A DNA stretch of 64,000 nucleotides, taken from Pseudomonadales bacterium. GTDB taxonomy: Bacteria; Pseudomonadota; Gammaproteobacteria; Pseudomonadales; Azotimanducaceae. This document shows, in pieces, positions 19,496-30,642 of this stretch (position 1 is the stretch's first letter; every line of letters starts with the position of its first letter). The notes beneath the pieces are model-generated. The model searched no databases. It had not been told where the DNA came from and was given only the letters and a program-made list of their open reading frames with translations. The stretch covers positions 28,590-92,589 of the forward strand of contig JANQOA010000384.1 in NCBI GenBank assembly GCA_028279305.1, read 5' to 3'. The position numbers and the translations under genes were made by a program.

Positions 19496-21384
19496 GGGGC
19501 CTCCACTTCCCGTAACGGCTGACGGATGGGGATGGTTGCGCGCACGCAGGTACCGTCCGCGTTGGAGTCGATGGCCACATGCCCGTTGAGCTGCAACGCA
19601 CGTTCGCGCAGGGAGTTTAACCCTACCCCGTTCGGACAGTTGTTGGCATCAAAACCGCAGCCGTCATCGTTGACGCGCATGTACAGCAGATCATCCGAAC
19701 ACTCCAGGTGGACGTCGATATGCGTGGCATTGGCGTGTTTCAGCACGTTGGTCAAGGATTCCTGCAGCATGCGCAACACCCGTAGGGAACGTTCGGGGCA
19801 CAGCTCAACGCTGTCCAGGTTGGACATATGCCAGCTTGTTGTGACCGGCAGATGTTCCGTACTGCGGGTGAACAGATGTTTGAAGTTGGCAATCATGCCT
19901 TCCAGATGGCGCTCGTTGGGGTTCAGGGAACTGACAATAAAGCGCAGATCCGTCAGCGCCGCGGCCAGGGTTTCTTTCAGCTGCCCGTGGGGTTTGCCGT
20001 CATCTACCAGGGAGATGGCCTGAATGAGCTGTGAACCCAGGCCGTCATGCACGTCGCGCATGATGCGGCGGCGCTCCTCCGCCAGAGTTCTGCTTTTTTC
20101 CAGCTCGCGGATCTGCGCGTGGTTGGCCGCCAGCGCCTGGGCCTGCTGTTCCAGTTGTTCAGCCATGGCCTGGCTGGCGCCTTCAAGAGCACGTTTGTTC
20201 CGGTGATAACGGAACACAATCAGGCCGGCGTAGTTCATCACCATCACCGACACGGCGGTGGGCACCAGGAAGGCGTGCCAGGCGGGTTCGTAAAATTCCA
20301 CATACGAGTCATGAAAACCCGCGGCCATCAGCAGCGTAAACGCGACAAACGTTGAAATGCTGCTGTAGTCCGGCGACTGCATGATGGCGCGCACATGCAG
20401 GTATGCGTTCATGGACACCACCCCCAGCACAAACACCACCCAGCTGCGCTGAAAGGCCGCAAACCCCGGGGCGGGATCATTGGCAATCGCCAGCGCGCCG
20501 CCCACCAGAATGATCAGCCCAATGGCCAGCGCAAAATAAGGCGCCCGGCGGTGCGGCAAAGCAAAGAGATGCACCAGCAGAAAGGTCTGCACAATGTTGC
20601 CGAAGTAACTGGTCTGCCCCAGGTAGATCCACCAGTAATAGGGCACGGGCAATTCAACGGTACATTCAATCTGCACCCGCACAGCCAGCAGCACCAGCGC
20701 CAGAGACATGATGCCAAATGCTTTTTCGCCGGACCGGTCGGTGGTGTAGATGCCGGCAAATAACAGGGCCAGCACAATGGCCACACCGCTGAGAATGGGC
20801 GGCAAACGCTCATGCACAAACTGCTGCTTCTTCAGGAACGGCTCAAACACCGCCGGAGGACCGGCGTAAGCCGGTGACATCCAATGGGCTTTGGCTGAAT
20901 AGTGTTTCAGCACCACCTCACCCGTGGTTTCGGGCAGCGGCAATGTCAGGGGCCCAACATGTAGCGGCGCGCGGCCGTCTTTGACAGGGCCTCCGGAGCC
21001 CACCCGCACGCCATTAACATAAAGGTCCGCATTGGCGTTCAGTCTGGGAAAGTAGATGACGTTATCCGGCGAAGCAGGCACAGGCGGCAGCACCAGCCGG
21101 TACCAGACATAACGCGTTTTGCCGTCGATACCGCCCGGGTGCACGTAGCCGTCCACAATGGCCTGCCATTGCCACGGCGGGGTCATGGTCGGCTGCGTCG
21201 ACATCTGCGTAAACTGTGCGCGGTAAGGTTCGAGCTGGCTGAAATCCAGGGACAGCCAGCGGTCATAGCTCCACAGCGCCCCCTGCACCACCAGCAGCGA
21301 GGCGCACAACACTAAAACGATACGTGCCCGGTCTGAAATGGGCTGAGTTGGTCCAGGCAATTTAAGTTCGGTGGCATCAAGCAT
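19492..21384 (-). CDS. NarX-type sensor histidine kinase with 7TM-type sensor region
   Basis: RRRIMRDVHDGLGSQLIQA H-box, VNDDGCGFDANNCPNGVGLNSLRERA ATPase; multiple TM helices; in-frame start at 21384 preferred over 21495. Confidence 0.9.
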   Translation of the reverse strand: MLDATELKLPGPTQPISDRARIVLVLCASLLVVQGALWSYDRWLSLDFSQLEPYRAQFTQMSTQPTMTPPWQWQAIVDGYVHPGGIDGKTRYVWYRLVLPPVPASPDNVIYFPRLNANADLYVNGVRVGSGGPVKDGRAPLHVGPLTLPLPETTGEVVLKHYSAKAHWMSPAYAGPPAVFEPFLKKQQFVHERLPPILSGVAIVLALLFAGIYTTDRSGEKAFGIMSLALVLLAVRVQIECTVELPVPYYWWIYLGQTSYFGNIVQTFLLVHLFALPHRRAPYFALAIGLIILVGGALAIANDPAPGFAAFQRSWVVFVLGVVSMNAYLHVRAIMQSPDYSSISTFVAFTLLMAAGFHDSYVEFYEPAWHAFLVPTAVSVMVMNYAGLIVFRYHRNKRALEGASQAMAEQLEQQAQALAANHAQIRELEKSRTLAEERRRIMRDVHDGLGSQLIQAISLVDDGKPHGQLKETLAAALTDLRFIVSSLNPNERHLEGMIANFKHLFTRSTEHLPVTTSWHMSNLDSVELCPERSLRVLRMLQESLTNVLKHANATHIDVHLECSDDLLYMRVNDDGCGFDANNCPNGVGLNSLRERALQLNGHVAIDSNADGTCVRATIPIRQPLREVEAP

Positions 21385-21693
21385 ATCCGGATACCGGGCT
21401 TCGTTCCGCTGGGGCATCAGACCAGCATTTGTAGAACGATGCAATGCAGTGAATCTGCAGGTAAACGATGCAGCATGCACCTTCCATGCATGCATTTACT
21501 GGTGGGAAGAGGTGATGACGAAATGCGCTGGATGTGTTAGGCGGCCATTTTGCCAATACGCCGCTTAAGCCCCAGCTTGCGGACCCACAGATTGCAATGA
21601 AGTGCAACACAGAACCGTGTGACCCCGCATCAGATTGAGTTTGTTAGGGTTGGTTCCCGATTAAGCCCCCCATATACGGCAAGGAGAAACAGC

Positions 21694-22356
21694 ATGGGAC
21701 TACGGATCAACTCAGAAGCACCGGATTTTGTGGCGCAAACCACACAGGGCGCCATTCACTTTCACGATTGGATTGACGGCAAGTGGGCGGTGCTGTTTTC
21801 ACACCCGAAAGACTTTACGCCGGTGTGTACCACCGAACTGGGTTATCTGGCCGGCAATATCGGGGAGTTTGAGAAGCGCAACTGCCGGGTCATCGGTTTG
21901 AGTGTGGATTCCGTTGATTCACACAGACGATGGGTGAAAGACATAGAAGCCTATCAGGGGCAGCCGGTGGTCTACCCGATCATCGGCGACCCCTCTCTGC
22001 AGGTATCCAAACTGTACGACATGCTACCCGAAGTTGAAGAAGGGGATTCAACGGAACGTACCGCGGCGGACAACGCAACGGTGAGGTCCGTATTTATCAT
22101 TGGTCCCGATAAACGCATTAAGGCCATGGTGATTTACCCGATGTCCACCGGGCGCAATTTTGTGGAGTTACTGCGGCTGCTGGATAGCTGCCAGTTGACG
22201 TCAAAGCATCAGCTGGCGACGCCGGTGAATTGGTTGCAGGGGGACAGGGCGATTATTGTGCCTAGTGTTACGGATGAGGAGGCGAAGAAGATTTATCCGC
22301 AGGGGTGGAGTAGTCCGTTGGGGTATATGCGGGTGGTGGAGGTGGTCGGAGATTAG
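21694..22356 (+). CDS. 1-Cys peroxiredoxin (Prx6 type)
   Basis: FSHPKDFTPVCTTELG; start MGLRINSEAPDF preceded by aaggag. Confidence 0.95.
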   Translation: MGLRINSEAPDFVAQTTQGAIHFHDWIDGKWAVLFSHPKDFTPVCTTELGYLAGNIGEFEKRNCRVIGLSVDSVDSHRRWVKDIEAYQGQPVVYPIIGDPSLQVSKLYDMLPEVEEGDSTERTAADNATVRSVFIIGPDKRIKAMVIYPMSTGRNFVELLRLLDSCQLTSKHQLATPVNWLQGDRAIIVPSVTDEEAKKIYPQGWSSPLGYMRVVEVVGD

Positions 22357-22438
22357 GATAAGAGCGGCGACCGGGTTTAAGTGATCATTCTTACACGGTA
22401 GTTCGTAATTAGACTATTCTAGTGCTAACCAACCTGAT

Positions 22439-23797
22439 TTAAGCTGCGTGCCCATGTTCACGATCTCGCTGATTCTTCGATTCTCTGTACTGACGCACTC
22501 GAACCTCCTTGGTCTCAACATCACTAGGGCGCTCAGTTAAGCTTGTAGCGATCCGCCTAACAACTTCGACGTTGACCGCATTTCCAAGTGCTTTAAACGC
22601 AGCAGTCTCGGAAGTTGGCAAGTGCTTTATGTCACCCATACTTTGTAGACGGCTACATTCGCGTATCGTCATATACCGACTTTCCCAGGGTATGACCGGA
22701 ACTTGGCTAGTGGTCATCGCAACTAGGGAAGGAGCAGTACGCGGCCGTTTTACTCGAATACCAGAAGCCCGAAATTGAATGATATGGCGCCAAACGTCTC
22801 GCTCTTCACCTTTGCAGTTCCATTCGAATTTCTGAAAACTCGGCGAGAAATCTCTAATCATCGGTAGCCATGGGTCTATCCAATCCTTATGCCGTTTGTA
22901 TAAGTCCCTGTTCTGCCGAATAAAATCTATCTTCCACTTAGGAAATCGCTTAGTTGAAACACGGGCATATGCTGGTAAGGCCTCAACTACAGCGGATACT
23001 GGTCCGCGAAGAGTTTGGCCAAATGATCCTTTTTTAGAACCAATCTTGTTTAACCCAATTCCAATCGGAGTTTTCTCCACATATGGATAGGTGGCCCCAA
23101 ACTCCATTGCCCATATAGGGAACGATGGTAATTGCTCATCTTTGGGGAAGCGGTCAAGGAACATCTGCCACGCCCGAAGATACTTTACAAAGCTAGCGGT
23201 TAACGGTTTTGCATCGGAAGGGTTCTTATCGAGCACCGAATATATTGACAAATCCGTAGCGGCGCACGAATAGGGCCACGAAAAGCCACAAAGACCATCT
23301 CGATCGCCCACAATGAAAGCGCGCTCGCGTACCTGGGGTATTCCGAAGTCATGAGGCGACAGCAGTTGATCTTGTACGCTATATCCTGCCAGCCGAAGGC
23401 GATGCTCTATTGTCTTCCATGTTTTACCTTGCCGGTGGCGAACAAGATTCGGAACGTTTTCAATAATAAAGTATCGCGGTTTGTGGATTCGAAGAATGCG
23501 AACGACATAGTCAATCAAGTCACCCCATTGAGGGCACTCAAATCCACGCTGACCACCGGCTTTCGAAAAAGGTTGGCAAGGAAACCCTGCACATAGGACA
23601 TCGTGTGCAGGAATAGCTTCTAGGTCTAGCGTTCTGATATCAGCATGAGGCCGAATGCCGAAATTTAGGCGGTACAGGTTGGCTAAGTCAGGATCTATTT
23701 CGCAGGCAAAGACACATTGGTGCCCAAGTTCAACGAGCCCTTGATGAAATCCGCCGAGCCCGGCAAATAGGTCGATAAACCGAAGTGAATTCCCCAA
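22439..23797 (-). CDS. DNA (cytosine-5) methyltransferase
   Basis: [58 protein letters not shown]. Confidence 0.96.
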   Translation of the reverse strand: MGNSLRFIDLFAGLGGFHQGLVELGHQCVFACEIDPDLANLYRLNFGIRPHADIRTLDLEAIPAHDVLCAGFPCQPFSKAGGQRGFECPQWGDLIDYVVRILRIHKPRYFIIENVPNLVRHRQGKTWKTIEHRLRLAGYSVQDQLLSPHDFGIPQVRERAFIVGDRDGLCGFSWPYSCAATDLSIYSVLDKNPSDAKPLTASFVKYLRAWQMFLDRFPKDEQLPSFPIWAMEFGATYPYVEKTPIGIGLNKIGSKKGSFGQTLRGPVSAVVEALPAYARVSTKRFPKWKIDFIRQNRDLYKRHKDWIDPWLPMIRDFSPSFQKFEWNCKGEERDVWRHIIQFRASGIRVKRPRTAPSLVAMTTSQVPVIPWESRYMTIRECSRLQSMGDIKHLPTSETAAFKALGNAVNVEVVRRIATSLTERPSDVETKEVRVRQYRESKNQRDREHGHAA

Positions 23798-23809
23798 TTC
23801 TCGATCTTC

Positions 23810-23995
23810 CTACTGGCTCAGATCGAGTCTAAGTTGCTTTCCCTCATTATGTTCCAGAAACTTCTGCAGGCCAAATCTCACAATGTATTGAAGAGATAAA
23901 GGTGGTCGATGGGATTCAGCAAGCCTGATTAATTCTTCGTACATTGAAACCTCCAAAGATACAGTAAACCGTTTCATTCTCGTTTGCGGTGGCAT
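23810..23995 (-). CDS. Small ribbon-helix-helix-like protein
   Basis: 61 aa MKRFTVSLEVSMYEELIRLAESHR...; immediately upstream of the methyltransferase. Confidence 0.6.
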   Translation of the reverse strand: MPPQTRMKRFTVSLEVSMYEELIRLAESHRPPLSLQYIVRFGLQKFLEHNEGKQLRLDLSQ

Positions 23996-24302
23996 GCGAC
24001 TCGTCCTAGTACGTCGGCTATCACCAACTTACACAAATTTGCACCATAATGCACCAGATTCAGCTCGCTAGGACAAAAATTATCCTGCGCAGCATATTTT
24101 TATTGTTATCTTCCCCCTTGAAAGGCATCATAAAAGACGAATTGGTTACCCGAGTCTAGACCAAGTGAGTGGAGGCTTTCGGAACGATGCTTCTGGCGAC
24201 TCGTACCAGGAAACTACCTGGCGATTTTCGAAGATCATGAGCCACATGCGGTCAGCGGAAAGTGGCTACGGTGAACAAGAGGCAAGAGACCAGGCGAGGT
24301 AG

Positions 24303-25838
24303 ATGTCTTCTATAAACATTCGCCCCGGTGTCTCTGTTCTATCCGTACTCCAACACCTGAACTACCGACCCTGGTTCGCACTCTCTGAGTTTGTTGACAA
24401 CTCTATTCAGAGCTTCCTGGATGCCGGCGACGACATCAAGGCGGTTGATGGGGGCGGCGCCACCCTCCGCGTTGAAATTGTTGTGGACAGCGGCGATACC
24501 GCGAGAATCGTCGTTCGAGATAACGCCGGTGGAATCGCTCAAGCTGATTTTCCCAGGGCGTTTCGGCCAGCCGAACTGCCGCCAGACAGGTCAGGCTTGT
24601 CCGAGTTCGGCATGGGTATGAAAAGTGCCGCATGCTGGTTCGCACCCCGTTGGCGGGTGCGGACTTCGGTGCTTGGAGACCCTTTTGAGAGAGAGATAGA
24701 GTTCGATATCGAACGCATCGTAAACGATAATTTGGAAGAACTGGAGGTTCGAGCAACAAAAACTGCTGAGGATGCTCACTATACTGAGGTCATCCTTGAA
24801 AACCTACATCGTCCACCAGTCGGTCGCACACTTGGCAAAATCAAAGAGCACCTCAAGGATATCTATCGCCATTTTACAGAGGACGGCAAACTCGATCTCC
24901 AGCTAAACGGGGAAGTTCTGACTTATGAACCACCTGAGATTCTTCAAGCCCCGCACTACCGTGAACCCGAGGGAAAACCGATTGTCTGGCGAAAGGACTT
25001 TGAGTTTGATTTTGGCCAAGGTCTTCGAGCCAATGGATTTGCTGCAATCAGATCTCAGGCCAGTACTTCCTATGCCGGCTTCGCACTGTTCCGCCGACGG
25101 CGCCTGATTCAAGGGAGTGGTGATGAAGGATACCGTCCCGAGTTTATATTCGGTAAATCAAACACGTTCGTTTACCAAAGGGTCTTTGGTGAAATTAGCC
25201 TGGAAGGGTTTGACGTAAGTCATACGAAAGATGGGTTTCAATGGGATGAGAACGAACAACCTTTCCTAGAGATTCTAAGAGAGGAACTTACTGGGACTGA
25301 AATCCCACTTCTACAACAGGCTCGCGAATACCGTGTTGCCAGAAAACCAAGTTCGTACCGTGGGGGGGCAAAGGTAGCTGCAGATCGCGTGGGACAGGTT
25401 CTTCGACAATACGCAGGTCCCATCGTGGAACGCCTTAGTGAAGAAAATCACAACGAGCCTCCTCCGAAGGAGTTACACGACCACCAGCAACTGACACGAC
25501 GTGTTATAGAAATTGAACTAAAGGGGCAACGTTGGCTGCTCGGGCTTGAACTTACCGCAGACCCCGCCGTCGGCGACTGGCTGGAGCTAAGCGAGCAACT
25601 TGCGCCCCAACCCGACACCGAAACTACCAAGACACTCGGCGTGAGGCTGTCCTTGGGCCATCCGTTCATGCAGCGATTCAGCGGCGTGGATAGTGACGAA
25701 ATAGAACCGTTTCTTCGTCTCGCGTCCGCGCTTGCACTAGCAGAGGTCATCGCGCGCGATGGAGGCATAAGGATGGCCGGAAGTATTCGGCGAAACATCA
25801 ACGAACTGCTAAGGCACGCGCTTTGGCGAACACCTTAA
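24303..25838 (+). CDS. GHKL/MORC-type ATPase
   Basis: ALSEFVDNSIQSF, VVRDNAGGI, LSEFGMGMKSAACWFA. Confidence 0.9.
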   Translation: MSSINIRPGVSVLSVLQHLNYRPWFALSEFVDNSIQSFLDAGDDIKAVDGGGATLRVEIVVDSGDTARIVVRDNAGGIAQADFPRAFRPAELPPDRSGLSEFGMGMKSAACWFAPRWRVRTSVLGDPFEREIEFDIERIVNDNLEELEVRATKTAEDAHYTEVILENLHRPPVGRTLGKIKEHLKDIYRHFTEDGKLDLQLNGEVLTYEPPEILQAPHYREPEGKPIVWRKDFEFDFGQGLRANGFAAIRSQASTSYAGFALFRRRRLIQGSGDEGYRPEFIFGKSNTFVYQRVFGEISLEGFDVSHTKDGFQWDENEQPFLEILREELTGTEIPLLQQAREYRVARKPSSYRGGAKVAADRVGQVLRQYAGPIVERLSEENHNEPPPKELHDHQQLTRRVIEIELKGQRWLLGLELTADPAVGDWLELSEQLAPQPDTETTKTLGVRLSLGHPFMQRFSGVDSDEIEPFLRLASALALAEVIARDGGIRMAGSIRRNINELLRHALWRTP

Positions 25839-25849
25839 GGTATTGATCC

Positions 25850-28090
25850 ATGGCAGAAGGTGAGGGAAGCCTAACAGACGAAGTGCGAATAGAGGTCGCA
25901 AGTCAAGAAAGCCAGATGAGATGGCAACCGCATATTGGCGCCGAGACACTGGGACTTGTTGAGCACATAGGATTACCGCGCGAGAGCGTAAACGTTATTC
26001 GGGATGAAGCAATTCAGATTATCGGCAGATGTGTGTCGCCGCACCAACGTGCCGGCCAGGCTACCGGGCTTGTTGTCGGATATGTGCAAAGCGGGAAGAC
26101 CCTGTCGTTTACCACAGTTGCCGCGTTAGCGCGCGACAACGGATATCCAGTTGTAATCGTCATTTCTGGCACATCTATAACACTTACCAACCAATCACGG
26201 AGTCGTCTTGAGAACGATCTGCGGCTAAACCAACGCGATGACCGAGTATGGCGCCATCTACATCAACCAAGCCTAAATGACCAAGCTCATATCAGCATTC
26301 GAAACGTTCTTGAAGAATGGAGAGATCCTGAAGTCCCAGTTCATGGGCGACCAACGATCTTGATCACTGTAATGAAGCACCACCAGCGTTTAGAGCAGCT
26401 AACTGTTGTTCTGGGCCGCGTTAATCTTGGAGGAATACCTGTTCTAATCATCGATGATGAGGCTGATCAAGCTGGTTTAAACAACCTAATAAATGAAGGT
26501 GAGGAGAGCACCACTTATCGACGGTTAGTTGAACTCAAGCAGACGCTACCACATCATACTTTTCTGCAATATACAGCCACCCCTCAGGGCCCTCTCTTAA
26601 TCAATCTGATTGACGTGCTCTCCCCAGAATTCGCAAGAACAGTATCGGCTGGTGACGAATACACTGGAGGCAGGGAGTTCTTTCTTAACGGTGAACAATT
26701 GCTACGGATCATTCCACCAGATGATATTCGCACAAGAAACAATCCCGTGGATGAAACACCAGAGAGCTTGCTACGGGCATTGCGGTTCTTTTTCGTCGGA
26801 GTAGCTACCGGGATGTTACACGAGGAAGGCCGCGGCAACCGGACGATGATGGTGCATCCCTCACATCGAACAGCGTCTCATGGCGATTACTTTCGATGGG
26901 TACGAGCGACTTGTGACATGTGGCAGACAATACTCAGTAATCCAGAAGATCCAGATAACCAAGATCTCAACTCGGATTTCCGCGTAGCCTACGACGACCT
27001 CACAACAACCGTCGAGGATCTACCACAGTTCGACGATATCTGGCGAGTACTCCGGTTGGCCATCCGTCGGACGGAACGTCACCTTGTTAACGCAACGGGT
27101 GGGCAGACACCCCAAGTGGACTGGAGGGCCTCATATTCGCATATTCTGGTCGGCGGCCAGGCGTTGGATCGCGGATTCACCGTAGAAGGTCTCACTGTAA
27201 CTTATATGCCACGCGGGCCTGGAACGCGTACAGCCGACACAATCCAACAGAGAGCCCGGTTCTTTGGTTACAAGCGACGGTATATTGGATTCTGTCGAGT
27301 ATACCTAGAACAAGACGTCGCAATTGCCTACCGCCGCTACGTTGAGCATGAGGAAGACATAAGGGCAAGACTTATCGAATTCCAAGATCGACCACTCAAC
27401 GAGTTGCGTCGCGCATTCTTAATTCCACGCGGCTTTCGTCCTACTAGAGACAGCATTATTGATGTTGGCTACGTGACAACGTCACTTTGGGAGGGCTGGT
27501 TTTCCCCACGAGCCCCCCAACACCCGGCAGAGACAGTTGCAGAAAATCGGCGAGTGATCGGGGAATTCCTTTCCACCTTAGACCTGATAGAAGATGAAGG
27601 TCATCCCGACAGATCACCGCTTCAGCGTCACCTACATGCTCCTGCTGTACCACTCCAGGTTGCTTACGAACACCTGCTGATGAACCTGCGCTTCGGCAGG
27701 CTAACTGATGCGCAAAACTTCCTCGGCGTGCTCATTGTTTTGCGCCATCACTTGAGCCAAAACGTAGATGCAACCTGCAACATTTACCTCATGAGTGGCG
27801 GTGAAACCCGTCGTCGGACCTTGAACGAGCAGCATGAGATTCCGAACCTGTTTCAAGGCGAAGCTCCAGTGAGCCCACGCAAACGCCGAGGTGAGATTTA
27901 CCCAGGAGATCGCGCGATACGCGGAGACAATGAATCGCCGACAATACAAATCCACACCCTGCGATTAGAGAAACCTCGCGGCGTAGTGACGCTAGATGAT
28001 GTTCCCAACGTGGCGGTTTGGATACCCGGCCCGATGGGTGCAAACGTCCTGATCCAACAGCAAGGTGGAGAAGATTATACCGATGACTAG
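25850..28090 (+). CDS. Z1 domain protein (helicase-like)
   Basis: LVVGYVQSGKTLSFTTVAALA (Walker A), VLIIDDEADQAGLN (Walker B), GGQALDRGFTVEGLTVTYMPRGPGTRTADTIQQRARFFGYK. Confidence 0.93.
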   Translation: MAEGEGSLTDEVRIEVASQESQMRWQPHIGAETLGLVEHIGLPRESVNVIRDEAIQIIGRCVSPHQRAGQATGLVVGYVQSGKTLSFTTVAALARDNGYPVVIVISGTSITLTNQSRSRLENDLRLNQRDDRVWRHLHQPSLNDQAHISIRNVLEEWRDPEVPVHGRPTILITVMKHHQRLEQLTVVLGRVNLGGIPVLIIDDEADQAGLNNLINEGEESTTYRRLVELKQTLPHHTFLQYTATPQGPLLINLIDVLSPEFARTVSAGDEYTGGREFFLNGEQLLRIIPPDDIRTRNNPVDETPESLLRALRFFFVGVATGMLHEEGRGNRTMMVHPSHRTASHGDYFRWVRATCDMWQTILSNPEDPDNQDLNSDFRVAYDDLTTTVEDLPQFDDIWRVLRLAIRRTERHLVNATGGQTPQVDWRASYSHILVGGQALDRGFTVEGLTVTYMPRGPGTRTADTIQQRARFFGYKRRYIGFCRVYLEQDVAIAYRRYVEHEEDIRARLIEFQDRPLNELRRAFLIPRGFRPTRDSIIDVGYVTTSLWEGWFSPRAPQHPAETVAENRRVIGEFLSTLDLIEDEGHPDRSPLQRHLHAPAVPLQVAYEHLLMNLRFGRLTDAQNFLGVLIVLRHHLSQNVDATCNIYLMSGGETRRRTLNEQHEIPNLFQGEAPVSPRKRRGEIYPGDRAIRGDNESPTIQIHTLRLEKPRGVVTLDDVPNVAVWIPGPMGANVLIQQQGGEDYTDD

Positions 28091-29081
28091 CCTCTGGGAA
28101 GCCTTTACGGGGTTATCCGTTCCTGAATCTTCTGAGGAGACACTGTCCTTCGCTGCAACGCACGGGGATGGATGGCATGCACTCGTCGCGAAGGATTCTG
28201 AATGTCGCCCCGCCATCCTCATTCGAGAATCGACCGCCGCGTCAGGTGCAGCACCCGTCTCGCTTCAGAATCTTCGAGTGGAGCACAGCATGTTGTGTCG
28301 CGTTCGACGCGAAGGTGCTGTTGTTGACGAGGAGGATCGGTACTCAATAATTAACTGCATGGCACATGACATTGCTCTGCAAAAGCTTTTCTTGGGAGTC
28401 TTTGAAGGCACTTTAATGAAAATCACCGAACCTCCATCAGCCCAGCTAATCACGGAGATTGTAGAGCGGCTTGTATCGATGTTCCTCGCCGCCGCGCAGC
28501 CAGCACAACGCAATGTTCAGGGACTTTGGGCTGAGTTATTCGTTATCTACCGGTCCTCATCTCCAAAAACCTTAGTCGAAGCTTGGCACGCAGACCCTAC
28601 GGAAATCCACGACTTTTCCCTCGGCAGTGAGAGGGTTGAAGTGAAAAGCGCACGCGGCCCAAAGCGGGAACACCACTTCACACTCGCGCAACTGCGCCCC
28701 CCTTTGGGCGTCTCCGCAACAATCGTGTCTCTTTTGGTGAGTCGTATTGCCGGCGGCCTATCGCTAGGATCTTTATGGGCCGACGTACGCGACGCTGTTA
28801 GCGGTTATCCAACGCTTCGACTCAAGGTCGACCAACTGTGTATGGCTTCACTTGGGGAAGCGTGGGAAGCATCACGCTCGGAGTGTTTTGATGCTGGGGT
28901 CGCTGCTCGGTCTCTGCGCCTTTACGACTGTTCAGACATCCCTAGTGTTGAGCTTCCGATTCCACATGGAGTAAGTGACGTCAGATTTCGCGCTGACTTG
29001 ACTAACGTGGAAGCGTCCATAGTTGAAACCCGGCTAACCCCCACCGATCCACTCGCGACCGCGTGTTTAGCCAGCGCTTGA
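28083..29081 (+). CDS. PD-(D/E)XK motif protein (DUF4420-like)
   Basis: IHDFSLGSERVEVKSARGPKREHHFTLAQLRP; ATGACTAG overlap with the Z1 gene. Confidence 0.85.
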   Translation: MTSLWEAFTGLSVPESSEETLSFAATHGDGWHALVAKDSECRPAILIRESTAASGAAPVSLQNLRVEHSMLCRVRREGAVVDEEDRYSIINCMAHDIALQKLFLGVFEGTLMKITEPPSAQLITEIVERLVSMFLAAAQPAQRNVQGLWAELFVIYRSSSPKTLVEAWHADPTEIHDFSLGSERVEVKSARGPKREHHFTLAQLRPPLGVSATIVSLLVSRIAGGLSLGSLWADVRDAVSGYPTLRLKVDQLCMASLGEAWEASRSECFDAGVAARSLRLYDCSDIPSVELPIPHGVSDVRFRADLTNVEASIVETRLTPTDPLATACLASA

Positions 29082-29541
29082 GTTCGGCTGTCAACAAACA
29101 GTATTGGCCCTTGTACCAGTGGTAACGGTTAGAGTTAGCACAACGAGGTGAATTGCTTACGGCTCAACTACAACGGGTGCTTCGGATCTACCGGTCGCTA
29201 GAGTACAACCTGCAATTTAAACCCAAGTCGCGGTTGAAAAGACCTAATCCTGAAGTGCTGGATGAACCTAGACAGTCTGGCCGATCGACGTTATGCAGTT
29301 TACGCTTACAATTGTCGTACTTCTACGTTCAGCCGCTTATCAAAACACCTGAAAGAGCGCGACAACATAATGAACGAACCGCGATCCACTCCAATCGAAG
29401 AATATGAAATCGAAAGCCGTAGCGTGTTCGTCAAACGCGACGACTTGTAAGCTCAGTTGCCCGCAACACCTCCTGAGTTAACGAACAGGCGCCCTGCCAA
29501 AGGAAAGAAAAAGTCCTATCATCTATCGCGACTGGGGCAGG

Positions 29542-29680
29542 ATGGACAATCAACCCCCTTGCAGTTTTTGTAGCAAACTACCGCTTGAAGCCAGTCAAGA
29601 TCACGTTGGTTAATCCTCATCGGGAAGTTATCAACACAACATGTGATTCTTGTTGGGGAACACGTAGCTCGTCACCTTGA
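29542..29680 (+). pseudogene. Possible frameshifted small CxxC...CxxC protein
   Basis: PPCSFCSKLPLEASQDHV in one frame, VNPHREVINTTCDSCW in the next. Confidence 0.2.
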
Positions 29681-29700
29681 CCACAAGCAATGAAGGGCGA

Positions 29701-30639
29701 TTAAGGTAGGGTCGGATTTCCGAGGTCCGGCAACGCTTCTATTGTCGCCTCCTTTATGTCCGAATCCCAATAAGCTCCCGCCGCTATCCCCACAAGTACT
29801 CCCGTCGCTAGAATCGCCCATCCAGCCGGTGTTACACCCAACAATGTACCCAATGCTGCGCCACCCCATTGCGCCGCCATGGCTCCAGCTACACCTGAAG
29901 CGTAGCCAAAAGCCGCTGCTGCTGATTCGCCAACACCTTCCTTAAACTCTTCGTAAGACCGAGCTGTAGCCATTTTCAGCCCAGGTCCAAAGAAGGGAGC
30001 AACGAGTAGTAAACGGCTGACACTCCCCAACCTACGCGCACCTTCAGCGCTTAGCTCGATATTTCTTCGGAGCGCAAGTTCAGGCCGCATGACCGTCTTG
30101 CGTAAACTGTTTCTAATGAGTCGCTGTTTCTGATTCCCTTCGGGGAGCAACTCAATTCTCGCGAACGCGTCAACCAACTCGTCATAGCTTGCTTTTGGAT
30201 ACGCATTAACGCTTACCGAAGTAACAAGCTTTGACCTGCCGAGCGGCGCGAACGAATGGTCTTTCGCAGACACTGAAGTAGACATCCATTTGCGGTATTG
30301 GGTTTCGGTCGGTACATCTGTTGATATGTATTCTTCGAGTATAGCGCGATGTGACTCTTTAAGGATGGTAGAAGCCTCTTCAAGTAGCCCCAGGTACTTC
30401 CTGCCACCACCTATTACCTTACGGACATCGCCGAGGCTGAACTCATTCGCAAATTCGGTAAACTCCTCCCAGCTTTCAGCAGGTACTTGAAATTGACCCG
30501 GTTCATTCACCATTCCTGAGCTTTCTACTATTGCGACGGAAGGTACATCTTTATAGCTTGGGTATTCTAGAACCGCCGTGTCTATAGCACTAGAATTTCC
30601 ACCAAACTCTAATAAGGATGAGGGGATACGAAGTGACAT
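29701..30639 (-). CDS. Unknown protein with Gly/Ala-rich hydrophobic C-terminal hairpin
   Basis: 312 aa; GVAGAMAAQWGGAALGTLLGVTPAGWAILATGVLVGIAAGAYW. Confidence 0.7.
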   Translation of the reverse strand: MSLRIPSSLLEFGGNSSAIDTAVLEYPSYKDVPSVAIVESSGMVNEPGQFQVPAESWEEFTEFANEFSLGDVRKVIGGGRKYLGLLEEASTILKESHRAILEEYISTDVPTETQYRKWMSTSVSAKDHSFAPLGRSKLVTSVSVNAYPKASYDELVDAFARIELLPEGNQKQRLIRNSLRKTVMRPELALRRNIELSAEGARRLGSVSRLLLVAPFFGPGLKMATARSYEEFKEGVGESAAAAFGYASGVAGAMAAQWGGAALGTLLGVTPAGWAILATGVLVGIAAGAYWDSDIKEATIEALPDLGNPTLP

Positions 30640-30642
30640 CTA

